NCBI GenBank assembly: GCA_028704555.1
Contig: JAQWFD010000018.1
Span: 1 to 64,000, forward strand
DNA length: 64,000 nt
Reading direction: 5' to 3'
Origin: Desulfobacterales bacterium
Lineage (GTDB): Bacteria > Desulfobacterota > Desulfobacteria > Desulfobacterales > JAQWFD01
Numbering within the stretch: the stretch's first letter is position 1; every line of letters begins with the position of its first letter. Shown one piece after another: positions 16,764-25,135 of the stretch. The notes beneath the pieces were generated by a model. That model saw only the letters and a list, made by a program, of their open reading frames with translations, ran no database searches and was not told the DNA's origin. The position numbers and the translations under genes are program-made.

Positions 16764-18710
16764 TCAGATCGTTGAACCTGCTCGGTATCCTTCCCAAATG
16801 GCTGCGCTGACATTTCTTGGCGCAACGCAGTCTCCAACTGCCAGAATTTCAAAGCCCTTTCCAACCAGAGCATCGTACAAGCGATAATTCGGATAGCCCG
16901 GTGCTGCCAACACGAACGTATCGATTCTGCTCAAAGACCAAAATTCCCGGCTGTATTTATCCTTAAGATCAACGGTCGTTCCCTTGACCCGTATCACCTG
17001 TGTTTGAGGGATAAATTCAATTCCTTTTTGGCATGCCTGTTGATACCAGTTTATAAATTCTCCATTTTTGCTCAATTGAGACGATATAAATAAATCAGAG
17101 GTTACAATTTGTATCTTCCGAACGCCGTCATTCAAAGCCAATGCGACGCCGACAGCCTGCCATGCGCCCTCCAAATCAATAATCAGAACATTTTCTCCGG
17201 CATCCTGTCCTGAAATAATATCTTCAGGCCATTTGATATCAGCGCCGGCTTCTATCTCGAATGGAATCGGAGGCCTTTGTCTTCCCTCAGCAACAATTAC
17301 AACATCCGGATATTGCTTGATGATCATTTCCTCATCAGCATTATATCCCAAATTAAATTCAACCCCCGATCGAAGGGCACACCGTTCCAGATATTTGATT
17401 ATTTGACCGTATCGCCCGCATCCTTCTATTTTTGAAAGTAACTTCACCCGACCGCCCGGTTCCTTTTCACGTTCAAAAAGAATTACCTTATGTCCTCTTT
17501 CAGCCGCAGTGACAGCCGCCTGCAAGCCCCCCGGGCCAGCGCCCACCACTACAACCCGTTTTAATTTACCCTCGGATATGTCCGCTTTGAATTTGATGTT
17601 TGTTTTGCCGACTTCAGGATTAACCGCACATTTCAACGTCGGATTCATTCCCGAATAAATGTAGCAATCCTGGTTGCAAAGGATACAAGGTCGGATGTCA
17701 TCCATGAGATTAGATTTTATTTTAATTCCGAATGATGGATCGGCAATCAACGCACGGGTCATTTCGACAAGTTCGATTCCGTCAGTCAAAACTCGTTCCG
17801 CACTGTCGAGAGAAACAATGCTTCCGGTTGCGCACACAGGTATATTCACCGCCTCTGCCATTATTCTGGCGGGCTGGACCGCATAATCTTCAGGGTATCG
17901 CATGGATGCCCGTGTCATATGAACGCTGTACGGGCCGCCTACTTCCACAGCCAGATAATCCACCCATCCATTTTCACAAAGGTATGCCCCGATTTCCCCG
18001 CAATCTTGGGGCGTCAAGCCGCCCCATGGCGCATACTCATCGCCGCATAACCGCATACCGACAATAAAGCCGGGACCTGCTGCATGACGAACATTTTCCA
18101 GAACCTCTTTGGCAAACCGCGCGCGTCGGTTCATGTCGCCGCCGTATTCATCCGTTCGAAAATTGCTCAGTGGGGAAAGGAATTGACGCAACAGAGACAA
18201 CTGACCGGCATTAATTTCCACGCCGTCAATACCGGATTCCTTCATACGAAGTGTCGCCGATACAAATCCCTTGAGAACTTCCTGAATGTCTTCTTTTTCC
18301 ATTATTTTAGAAATTTCGCCAGAATTGACTTCCGGTGTTGCCGAAGGCGCCCATATTTCAGAACGGGATAAACTGCTGTCTGCCTGGCCGCCGAAATGAT
18401 TCAATTGTGCCAAAACAATTGAGCCATGTTTTTGAACAGCCATAGCAATCCGTCGATACGCAGGAATCACATCGTCTCTAAAGGCGAAAATCGCTTTTTC
18501 ATACGGATAATCGGATGGATGAACCACAGCGCCTTCAATTACAATCATCCCCGCCCCACCTTTCGCCCGCATTTCGTAATATCTCACATGAGATTCTCCG
18601 GGCTTATGGTTTTCAGCAAAATTTGTCCTGTGGGGGCCAAAGACGATCCGATTTTTGACTATTTTTTCCCCAATTTTTTTCTGGCTCAATATCTTACTGG
18701 ATTGCTTCAC
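16764..18710 (-). CDS. FadH/OYE-family Fe-S flavoenzyme (mycofactocin-associated type), copy 2
   Basis: 648 residues with the same three-part layout as its downstream neighbour: FMN barrel with NRIVFGPHRTNFAENH, Fe-S motif CILCNQDCYIYSGMNPTLKC, and FAD domain KRVVVVGAGPGGLQAA. The GPHRTNFA sequence is that of the second mycofactocin-associated FadH type. The two copies are clearly diverged, so they probably form a heteromer or act on different substrates. It is the first gene after a 680-base spacer and probably opens the operon that runs through etf and mftB/mftC. Confidence 0.85.
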   Translation of the reverse strand: MKQSSKILSQKKIGEKIVKNRIVFGPHRTNFAENHKPGESHVRYYEMRAKGGAGMIVIEGAVVHPSDYPYEKAIFAFRDDVIPAYRRIAMAVQKHGSIVLAQLNHFGGQADSSLSRSEIWAPSATPEVNSGEISKIMEKEDIQEVLKGFVSATLRMKESGIDGVEINAGQLSLLRQFLSPLSNFRTDEYGGDMNRRARFAKEVLENVRHAAGPGFIVGMRLCGDEYAPWGGLTPQDCGEIGAYLCENGWVDYLAVEVGGPYSVHMTRASMRYPEDYAVQPARIMAEAVNIPVCATGSIVSLDSAERVLTDGIELVEMTRALIADPSFGIKIKSNLMDDIRPCILCNQDCYIYSGMNPTLKCAVNPEVGKTNIKFKADISEGKLKRVVVVGAGPGGLQAAVTAAERGHKVILFEREKEPGGRVKLLSKIEGCGRYGQIIKYLERCALRSGVEFNLGYNADEEMIIKQYPDVVIVAEGRQRPPIPFEIEAGADIKWPEDIISGQDAGENVLIIDLEGAWQAVGVALALNDGVRKIQIVTSDLFISSQLSKNGEFINWYQQACQKGIEFIPQTQVIRVKGTTVDLKDKYSREFWSLSRIDTFVLAAPGYPNYRLYDALVGKGFEILAVGDCVAPRNVSAAIWEGYRAGSTI

Positions 18711-19390
18711 AGCTGTTTTAACCCCTTTTTTGGTAATTAATTATAACGCCGGCTCAGCGCATCAACTCATCAAATATCACGGAGTTTTTTTGTTTTATTT
18801 TTTTAACTACTGAAATATTAATTTCATACCACTGGTTTTCTTGACTTCAACTTAACAGTTTTAAAAAAGGATCGGATGAAGTTAAACCTCGTATCTATCC
18901 GGGCGAGAAACTATTTGCGGGGGGATTATAGGCAATGTAACGGCAGTGGATTTTTAATTCAGGAGAGAATGCTTTTTCACATATCGGATGGATCACTTTT
19001 TTTTTCGACATCTCGATACAGCATTTTATGTGTAATAAGCTTTTGTACGGTCTGAGCACCCCTTCACCCGATCCTTCAACTTTACATCATCGCATAAAAC
19101 TTTTATACGTCATGATTTATATTAAAGAACACTACCCGTCCTTACTTTCGTCAAAACATCTCTTTGGTTTTATAGAGCCGTTCAAATGAATACTTGAGGT
19201 AACGATTTAAATATTTTTTTCCTTCCGCCGGTTTTCAACTTTAAAGCAGTTATGATCATTTTGTAATTATCAGAAGCTTATCCGTTTTTATTGTGCCAGT
19301 TTCCAAAACCACCTGTATCAAACCAGCGGAAGGGCGTTGTCCATTCTAAGACTTTTCAAATCAGTCGCGCTAAACTCCTGATCTACGGAT
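18711..19390. other. 680-base gene-free spacer upstream of the FadH/OYE-etf-mft operon
   Basis: No coding sequence is apparent. The region is AT-rich and should contain the promoter for the operon starting at 18710. A weak candidate on the minus strand near 18815-18850 is TTGAAG, 16 bases, TATGAA. No T-run terminator was found directly downstream of mftA, so read-through from mftA is possible. Confidence 0.35.
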
Positions 19391-19528
19391 TTAATAAACC
19401 CCGCATATGCCATCAATTGCGAGTTCTTCTATTTCTACTTCCTCAATCCCTTCAATCTGATCCTTGTTTTCTTTGGTGTTATCGATTTCTTCCGGGCATG
19501 AAATGTTTTTATTAATCAGTTCCGACAT
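19391..19528 (-). CDS. mftA: Mycofactocin precursor peptide MftA
   Basis: A 45-codon gene reading M-S-E-L-I-N-K at the start and ending IDGICGVY before TAA. The C-terminal octapeptide matches the mycofactocin core (IDGMCGVY in mycobacteria) with Met replaced by Ile; the crosslinked Val-Tyr end is intact. The middle is a very acidic leader (EGIEEVEIEE) for MftB recognition. A textbook AAGGAG site sits six bases before the ATG. It lies 156 bases after the AOR gene on the same strand and upstream of the etf-mftBC operon. At 45 residues it falls below common gene-calling cut-offs. Together with mftB, mftC and mftF this makes the locus a true mycofactocin system. Confidence 0.95.
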   Translation of the reverse strand: MSELINKNISCPEEIDNTKENKDQIEGIEEVEIEELAIDGICGVY

Positions 19529-19684
19529 TTTTTCTCCTTAAAATCCAAATAGTTAAATAATTTAATGCACTATTTCCAACTTTTATATGTTATTTAGCTT
19601 CTTATCTTCATCGTTTCCCATCCCCCCGCCCTAAAAAATAAGCGGAGAGTATTGAAACGCATGGCTACGTAATGTTTGCCTATA

Positions 19685-21349
19685 CTAAAAGTTAAACAGA
19701 TTCATATACTCTTCTCTCGGCACATCCCACACGGCATTGGTCGGCGGCAGAGGCTCTTTTGTCATCCAATCCGGAAGCCCGTCTGCTTCTTTACTGATAC
19801 CGGCGTTGATGTTAAACGCTCTTTCTTTTCTGAGGACCTCTTTTCCCATTTCGAGATAATCATCCGCCGTCCAGTCGACCCCATAAAACGAACTGATCAA
19901 TGCTGCGGCAATCACCGGCGGCATAAAGGTAAACATGCAAAATCCGGCAGAATCCAATGCGGCATGAAATATCTGCGCATTTCTGGATCGTTCGACCTGA
20001 CCCACAGGGGACAGGGGGTCATCGGCTACCAGGCCCGCGGTATGATCACCGCCCATGGGGCTAGTGGCATACGTTACGCCCCATCCTTTAAGGGATCTGG
20101 CGGCATGTGCCGGAATCGCCTGGCCCTTGACCGCCGGAATACGATCGATTCCATAGGCTTTGCCCGTAGCAAGAGAACCACTTCCCAGTATTCTGCCCAT
20201 GGGACTTCCTTTGCCGATTTCGTCTATGTAATCTTTTGCCTTAACGGAATCTCCAAATTCAAACAGGCCGACATCATTCAATATACCGATAGTTGCCCCC
20301 ACCTCGATGGTATCGACACCGTAATCATCGCATTTACGTTCCATACGAGTAATTTCATCCAGATCATCGATACCAAGATTAGATCCCAGCAGACCGACGG
20401 TCTCGTATTCAAACCCCGCCGTAACGAATTTGCCGTCTTTATCATTAAAAACGGTCGAACACTTAATTACACAACCCGGCATGCATCCATGCCCTTTGAC
20501 GCCGCCACGACTGTCGACCAGTTCGATATATTTTTCATGGTTTATATTGGCGACTTTATCGAAGCTTCCCGACCGATGATTATAAGAAGGAAGACTGCCC
20601 CGGTCGCTGTCTTCCTGGGTTGATCCATGGGTCCCGATCGCGTGAAAAAAAGGCGTAAACAAAAATTCCTTGATATGTTTTACTGCCTGCTGAGCCGCTT
20701 CCCGAAACTCATCCTTTCGTGCCGGCTGCCGAAGCTTTCCACCGGCATCATCCACAACAACCGCTTTGAGTTTTTTCGCACCCATTACGGCGCCGAGTCC
20801 ACCCCGTCCGCAGTGTCGGGAAGGTCTTCCTTCCATGTCCGTCACGGCTACGGTAGCAGCGGCCATCCCCATTTCACCGGCCGGTCCGATACACGCAACA
20901 GCTATCTTGTTTCCATAGCGTTCCCGCAGACGATCGCAGGTATCATAATTTTTTAATCCAACGATATCTCCGGCCGGCTCCAGGAAAGCACCTTCTTTTG
21001 TTATTTTCAAAATCTGCCATTCATCTGCTTTTCCTGAGACCATCACAGCCCGCAAGCCCAACCGACTCAGAGCAAAGGCAATCGTTCCACCGGAATTGGC
21101 TTCTTTGATTCCGCCTGTTAGGGGACTTTTTCCCCCGACCGAAATCCGATTGATCTGTGGAGCCGCCGTCCCACCCAGCAATCCGGGAGCCAGAACAAAT
21201 ATGCTTTCCTCCGAAAGTGGATGAGCAGTCGGGGGACAGTACTCCGTCATGAGATACGCAATCATCCCACGGCCCCCTACGACAACATCTTTTGGAAAAG
21301 CCTCAGAAATCAAATTCTTTTGGCTCATATCGACTTTTAATATTGTCAT
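19685..21349 (-). CDS. Aldehyde:ferredoxin oxidoreductase-family protein (AOR)
   Basis: 554 residues. Tungsto/molybdopterin-binding N-domain features include GGRGMIAYL and SVGGKSPLTGG. The Fe-S ligands are probably C289, C293 and C297 (CMPGCVIKC), with a fourth, C471, in DSAGFCMF. The CX3CX3C spacing differs from the CX2CX3C of the Pyrococcus enzyme but occurs in several AOR subfamilies. The enzyme would oxidise an aldehyde to the acid with ferredoxin as acceptor. It has a GGGAGG site and sits between the alcohol dehydrogenase/MFS pair and mftA, which fits a two-step alcohol-to-acid oxidation. Size and domain order are normal. Confidence 0.88.
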   Translation of the reverse strand: MTILKVDMSQKNLISEAFPKDVVVGGRGMIAYLMTEYCPPTAHPLSEESIFVLAPGLLGGTAAPQINRISVGGKSPLTGGIKEANSGGTIAFALSRLGLRAVMVSGKADEWQILKITKEGAFLEPAGDIVGLKNYDTCDRLRERYGNKIAVACIGPAGEMGMAAATVAVTDMEGRPSRHCGRGGLGAVMGAKKLKAVVVDDAGGKLRQPARKDEFREAAQQAVKHIKEFLFTPFFHAIGTHGSTQEDSDRGSLPSYNHRSGSFDKVANINHEKYIELVDSRGGVKGHGCMPGCVIKCSTVFNDKDGKFVTAGFEYETVGLLGSNLGIDDLDEITRMERKCDDYGVDTIEVGATIGILNDVGLFEFGDSVKAKDYIDEIGKGSPMGRILGSGSLATGKAYGIDRIPAVKGQAIPAHAARSLKGWGVTYATSPMGGDHTAGLVADDPLSPVGQVERSRNAQIFHAALDSAGFCMFTFMPPVIAAALISSFYGVDWTADDYLEMGKEVLRKERAFNINAGISKEADGLPDWMTKEPLPPTNAVWDVPREEYMNLFNF

Positions 21350-21496
21350 CGTTTTAACCCTCCCTAACTTCCCCGATTATTTAAATTCCTTTTGTTTCGT
21401 ACCTATCTTCAGGCTTAAACTTCAGCAGCCCCCAGCGTTCAATCCTCCGGCCCAGGTTAAATCAGACCTTTTTTGTGCCAAACCTCTGCTTTTGTT

Positions 21497-22735
21497 CTAA
21501 GCCCGTCGGTAAATGTTGTACACCAGGAAAAAGCCAATGATCATAAACGGCGTTATCAGAAACCAGTAGCCTTTCCATCCAATCGTGACAACAAGTCCGA
21601 GCCAGATACCGGGGGTTGCCCAGTTAACGATATTTCCGACAAAAGTTACAACCCCGGTCCCGGTTCCAGCTACTTTTGGGTTAAACACCAGCGGCGGCAT
21701 CACGTTAAAAGTCGGCATCATGACGCCCATACCTAACGGGAAAATCACCAAACAGGATATAAACCAGTTTAAAAAACCACCCCTGGTACCCAACGTCGCC
21801 ATGAGAACGGAACCAACGATCATGATCAAAAAACCCGTCATAACGACCGCTGACTGTGCCTTTAACGGATTCATATTTTTAGACATGGACGTTGTAACGG
21901 CACCGGATATAATCGCGCACACTACAAACAGAATCGTCAATGCCAATGATCCGCCAGCCAGCTGGCTTTTGGTTACCCCGTTTTCAAGCGCGAATTGGCC
22001 AAAACCGGCAAAAAACGGGTACAACATGAGCGTTCCGCACAACAGCGTCAGAGCCAGAATCCAAGTTTCCTTCAATGCCAGGACCGTTCCCAGTCCAACG
22101 GTTTCTTCCTGAGCCGCTTTCCCTTCCGCCTCTACCATGGTGGAACCCACAGCGGTCGGAGACTCTTTTCCTAGTATCAGTGCCAGCACAATTGAGATGA
22201 CGCACAATACGCCAACCAGATAATAATTGCCCGGATACGGTGCCAACGAAGCCAGAAAATTTCCGATCGTCCCGCCGGCAAGCAGACACCCGATGAGAAA
22301 TCCCATGGCCAACGTACTCTTTTCAGCACCAAACCACCCGATTGAGGTCACCACCAGCGGCACAAATGCAACATTGCATAATCCCTGCACCAACCGCAGG
22401 AACCATACCATCCAAAAGCTGGAAATATACGGGATGGCAAATTGCGGCACCACCAGACAAATTCCGGCAATCAGCAATGTTTTTCTAAAACCGATCTTAT
22501 CATACAATGGTCCCCCGAGAAGAAAACCGACCACCTGCCCCACGGACCATATACCGAATAATCCCAAGCAACCCCACGGACCAAAGGAATTTGCATATTC
22601 AGCCGTAACGCCCAACTGTTTGGTAATTTCCCCACCCGTCATCGAAAAAATCGAAAGTGTAGACATATCAATAATAGCAAAAAAGCATGCTATTATGATC
22701 ATGACCCATTTATAGCTTTGATTTTCCTGTCCCAT
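21497..22735 (-). CDS. MFS transporter (OxlT/monocarboxylate-like)
   Basis: 412 residues with about 12 hydrophobic segments. The MFS motif A appears as GGPLYDKIGFRKTLL after the second segment. A hydrophilic central loop near residues 200-220 (MVEAEGKAAQEETVG) separates two six-helix halves. Relatives move carboxylates or small organic substrates by uniport or antiport. The ATG at 22735 is preferred over 22753 because AAGGG precedes it. Its location between the alcohol dehydrogenase and the AOR suggests uptake of the substrate or export of the acid; direction is not knowable from sequence. Confidence 0.85.
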   Translation of the reverse strand: MGQENQSYKWVMIIIACFFAIIDMSTLSIFSMTGGEITKQLGVTAEYANSFGPWGCLGLFGIWSVGQVVGFLLGGPLYDKIGFRKTLLIAGICLVVPQFAIPYISSFWMVWFLRLVQGLCNVAFVPLVVTSIGWFGAEKSTLAMGFLIGCLLAGGTIGNFLASLAPYPGNYYLVGVLCVISIVLALILGKESPTAVGSTMVEAEGKAAQEETVGLGTVLALKETWILALTLLCGTLMLYPFFAGFGQFALENGVTKSQLAGGSLALTILFVVCAIISGAVTTSMSKNMNPLKAQSAVVMTGFLIMIVGSVLMATLGTRGGFLNWFISCLVIFPLGMGVMMPTFNVMPPLVFNPKVAGTGTGVVTFVGNIVNWATPGIWLGLVVTIGWKGYWFLITPFMIIGFFLVYNIYRRA

Positions 22736-22759
22736 ATTGCACCCTTCATTCAATGTGTC

Positions 22760-22787
22760 GGGTGCGGATCCCGATGGATCCGCACCC
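22760..22787. other. Perfect 12-bp stem-loop between alcohol dehydrogenase and MFS genes
   Basis: GGGTGCGGATCC and its exact complement flank a four-base CGAT loop. It lies 8 bases downstream of the alcohol dehydrogenase stop on the minus strand and is not followed by a T-run. This suggests a 3'-end stabiliser or processing hairpin that lets the dehydrogenase transcript be more abundant than the downstream genes, rather than a full terminator. Confidence 0.65.
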
Positions 22788-22795
22788 CATTAGAT

Positions 22796-24169
22796 TTAGA
22801 GCATCCCTACCAGCATTGCTTCGATTTCAGGCTCCGTCAGATCCCGGACATTGGCTTCCAGGTTCAAGTCGTTGACGGCATGTTTGGACATCCAGTAACA
22901 GTCATCCTTGGTAAGACCGTAAGTACTCAGGCGAACGTCCTTAATTCCGACACCGTTTCTCAACTCTTCACAGGCGTCGATAAATTTCTGAGCAGCATCC
23001 CATTTGCTCAGACCGGTGATATCAATTCCGCAGCAGTTTCTGGCCATCATTGCCATTTTTTCAGGTGCGGCAAATTTGTTCATTCTCAAGCCTTCCACCA
23101 CGAATACAGCATTGGCCATTCCATGATGCATGTCATTGATCGCTGAGATCTGATGGGCCAGGGCATGAATCAGGCCGACGCCTCCGCCCAGTGCATATGT
23201 ACATGCGCCCAGATGCTGAGCCCAGCACATTTTTTCACAGGCTTTATCATTCCAGCGGTTGTAAACAAATTCTCCGAGATTTTCGAACGTCATTTTCACG
23301 GCAGCCATACCGACCGCTCGGGCGCTCTCGTTCTCAAGTTTGGACATTACGCCGCCAAGTCCGTGAACCAGGGAGTCAATACCGGTCTGAGCCGCAATGT
23401 GCTCAGGCATGCAGCGGAAAAACAACGGATCATCATAGCCAACATTGGGCTGCATTCCGCCGTTTGCCATGATGTTGAATTTCCATCGGTTATCCCAGTC
23501 AGAGTAAACGGCAAACGGGGTAATTTCAGCGCCGGTACCACAGGTTGTATTGATGGCTACCTGAGGCGTCGTGATGTACTTTAGCTTCAGGGATGCTTCC
23601 ATCCAATGCGGCTGAAGCAGCGCACGAGCGTCAAATATCGTTTTATCCGGGTTGGACAGAAGCAGACGAATGCCCTTACCGGTATCATGAGAGCTTCCGC
23701 CACCAATGCTGAGGACACCGTCGCATCCGGCTTCTTTGAATGCTTTTACGCCGGCTTCGGCATCCGTAATTCTGGGGTTGGAATGTGTCAAGGGACCAAC
23801 TGTATAGGCAACACCGGCCTGTTTCAGAGTAGCCTGCATTTCTTCGACAATACCGGTGCCGCGCAGACCGGTTGTCACGATATAGGCATGTTTAACCCCA
23901 AGATCTTTCAGTCGATTTCCAGCTTCCGTATGGCAATTCCAACCTTGGACACAGGTACCGATCATCGGTTGTGCAACATAATTCCACGGAAACTGTTTTA
24001 CGCGGGTGTTATAGGTGCTCCGCTCAACTTCAAAATTGTATTTTTCATTTCCATACTTCTGAATGGCAGGCTCATTGTTTCTTTTCTTTTCAGGTGCTCT
24101 TGCGATGATACCATCAACGAGTTTTGCATCTTTTTCACTAATCTTAAATTCTCCAGAAAATCTTGCCAT
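22796..24169 (-). CDS. Iron-containing (group III) alcohol dehydrogenase, Mno-like
   Basis: 457 residues. NAD-binding GGGSSHD lies at 156-162. Probable metal ligands are D265 and H269 (GIDSLVHG), H335 (GLIHALAH) and H349 (DMHHGMANA). TTGLRGTGI at 99-107 and the His-rich block closely resemble NDMA-dependent methanol dehydrogenase (Mno) of actinobacteria, an enzyme class with tightly bound NAD that relies on mycofactocin. An N-terminal extension of about 55 residues precedes the usual start. The ATG has an AAGGA site. As first structural gene after the GntR regulator it is the best candidate for the mycofactocin client that oxidises the primary substrate; substrate identity is unknown. Confidence 0.88.
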   Translation of the reverse strand: MARFSGEFKISEKDAKLVDGIIARAPEKKRNNEPAIQKYGNEKYNFEVERSTYNTRVKQFPWNYVAQPMIGTCVQGWNCHTEAGNRLKDLGVKHAYIVTTGLRGTGIVEEMQATLKQAGVAYTVGPLTHSNPRITDAEAGVKAFKEAGCDGVLSIGGGSSHDTGKGIRLLLSNPDKTIFDARALLQPHWMEASLKLKYITTPQVAINTTCGTGAEITPFAVYSDWDNRWKFNIMANGGMQPNVGYDDPLFFRCMPEHIAAQTGIDSLVHGLGGVMSKLENESARAVGMAAVKMTFENLGEFVYNRWNDKACEKMCWAQHLGACTYALGGGVGLIHALAHQISAINDMHHGMANAVFVVEGLRMNKFAAPEKMAMMARNCCGIDITGLSKWDAAQKFIDACEELRNGVGIKDVRLSTYGLTKDDCYWMSKHAVNDLNLEANVRDLTEPEIEAMLVGML

Positions 24170-24382
24170 TTTTTATTCCTTTTTTTTAATACGTTTTTAG
24201 GTCTCTAAATCGCTCAATTTCTGTTTTAGCCCCGTACATTCTCATACCAACAAGTTCTAACTCTCGTTTCCTGTCCCGAAAACCACCTCCTTTTCATAAT
24301 GAAATTCGTGCTGAATCATCTTTTTTTCGAAACACTTTTTTGCAGTCAAAGAGTTAAATCAGCCCGGTTTAGCGCCCGTTTT

Positions 24383-25045
24383 TTAACTATTAATTACTTT
24401 ATTCGACACAATTTTATAAAGTGACTGATAGGACCAGTTCAAATGCTCTTTCAAAAACCGTTTTGCCTCTTCTGTTTGTTCCTGTTCTAAAAATTTCAGT
24501 ATTTTCTTGTGGTCTTCAACCGAATGATGTGTTCCGTCTGAGTAAAATTGCAAAAAATGATACCGCGCCAGATTCGATATCAGACATGTATATGATCGAT
24601 CGATATATGGATTATCCAACGTTTGGACGAGTGCAACATGAAAATCGGTAATTTTTTTTCGAAAAACCCACAGACTTTCCGTATCCATATTGCTATGCCC
24701 GTCGATCCAGTCCGAGGTTTCAACAATCGATTCTTCAAGAACCGCCAAATTGTCATTGTTAAAAGTTTCGATAGCGTACTGCTCAACCATCCCGCGAAAC
24801 TGATAGATATGCTTCAGATCGCCTATCGAAAGGTCCACAACGCTCATGCCTTTTCGGGGTGTTCCCACCAGCAACCCTTCCTGTTGCAAAATCCGAAAAG
24901 CCTCTCGAAGCGAAGGTCGGCTGATCCCCAAATTCTCAGCTAACTCGGATTCAACTATCTTTTGAGATGGCCCAAGTTTACCAGATATAATTTTTCGTCT
25001 AATCGCCTTGGTAGCTGCTTCTGTCACCCCGATAATTTCTATCAT
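24383..25045 (-). CDS. GntR-family (FCD/FadR-like) transcriptional regulator, copy 1
   Basis: 220 residues: N-terminal winged helix (VTEAATKAIRRKIISGKLGP, then LAENLGISRPSLREAFRILQQEG) and a C-terminal all-helical FCD ligand domain with the expected His residues (FHVALVQT, HHSVEDHKKIL). FCD regulators bind organic acids and usually repress neighbouring catabolic operons. The ATG at 25045 is preferred over the GTG at 25057; the paralogue at 26012 aligns to it from the first residue. Directly upstream are a TTGTATACAA palindrome over the -10 and 16-bp tandem repeats, pointing to autoregulation and control of the alcohol dehydrogenase operon. Confidence 0.9.
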   Translation of the reverse strand: MIEIIGVTEAATKAIRRKIISGKLGPSQKIVESELAENLGISRPSLREAFRILQQEGLLVGTPRKGMSVVDLSIGDLKHIYQFRGMVEQYAIETFNNDNLAVLEESIVETSDWIDGHSNMDTESLWVFRKKITDFHVALVQTLDNPYIDRSYTCLISNLARYHFLQFYSDGTHHSVEDHKKILKFLEQEQTEEAKRFLKEHLNWSYQSLYKIVSNKVINS

Positions 25046-25057
25046 TAGCACACTCAC

Positions 25058-25113
25058 GTTTGTATTTTTGTCTGTTTGTATTTTTGTCTGTTTGTATTTT
25101 TGTTAGTTTGTAT
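25058..25113. repeat. 16-bp tandem repeat (3.5 copies) in the gntR leader
   Basis: The unit GTTTGTATTTTTGTCT occurs exactly at 25058-25073 and 25074-25089, with two changes at 25090-25105, and partially at 25106-25113. The last partial copy merges with the TTGTATACAA palindrome. Each unit contains TTTGTAT, half of that palindrome, so the array could provide extra half-sites for the regulator. Confidence 0.85.
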
Positions 25114-25135
25114 ACAATTATACATTAAGTGTCAA
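25107..25135 (-). promoter_or_regulatory. Promoter and GntR operator-like palindrome upstream of gntR copy 1
   Basis: On the minus strand TTGACA (25135-25130) is followed after 17 bases by TACAAA (or after 15 by TATACA), a sigma70-type promoter. A TATAAT also lies between them at 25122-25117. The perfect palindrome TTGTATACAA at 25108-25117 overlaps the -10. FCD-type GntR proteins commonly bind such TNGTATACNA palindromes, so binding here would block initiation. Confidence 0.6.

Noticed and set aside
19676..20623. Long plus-strand open frame (315 codons)
   Set aside because: It lies entirely opposite the AOR gene, whose motifs are intact, and has no conserved sequence; it is a shadow.
25058..25113. 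CRISPR array
   Set aside because: Units are 16 bp and directly adjacent without spacers, so this is a simple tandem repeat.
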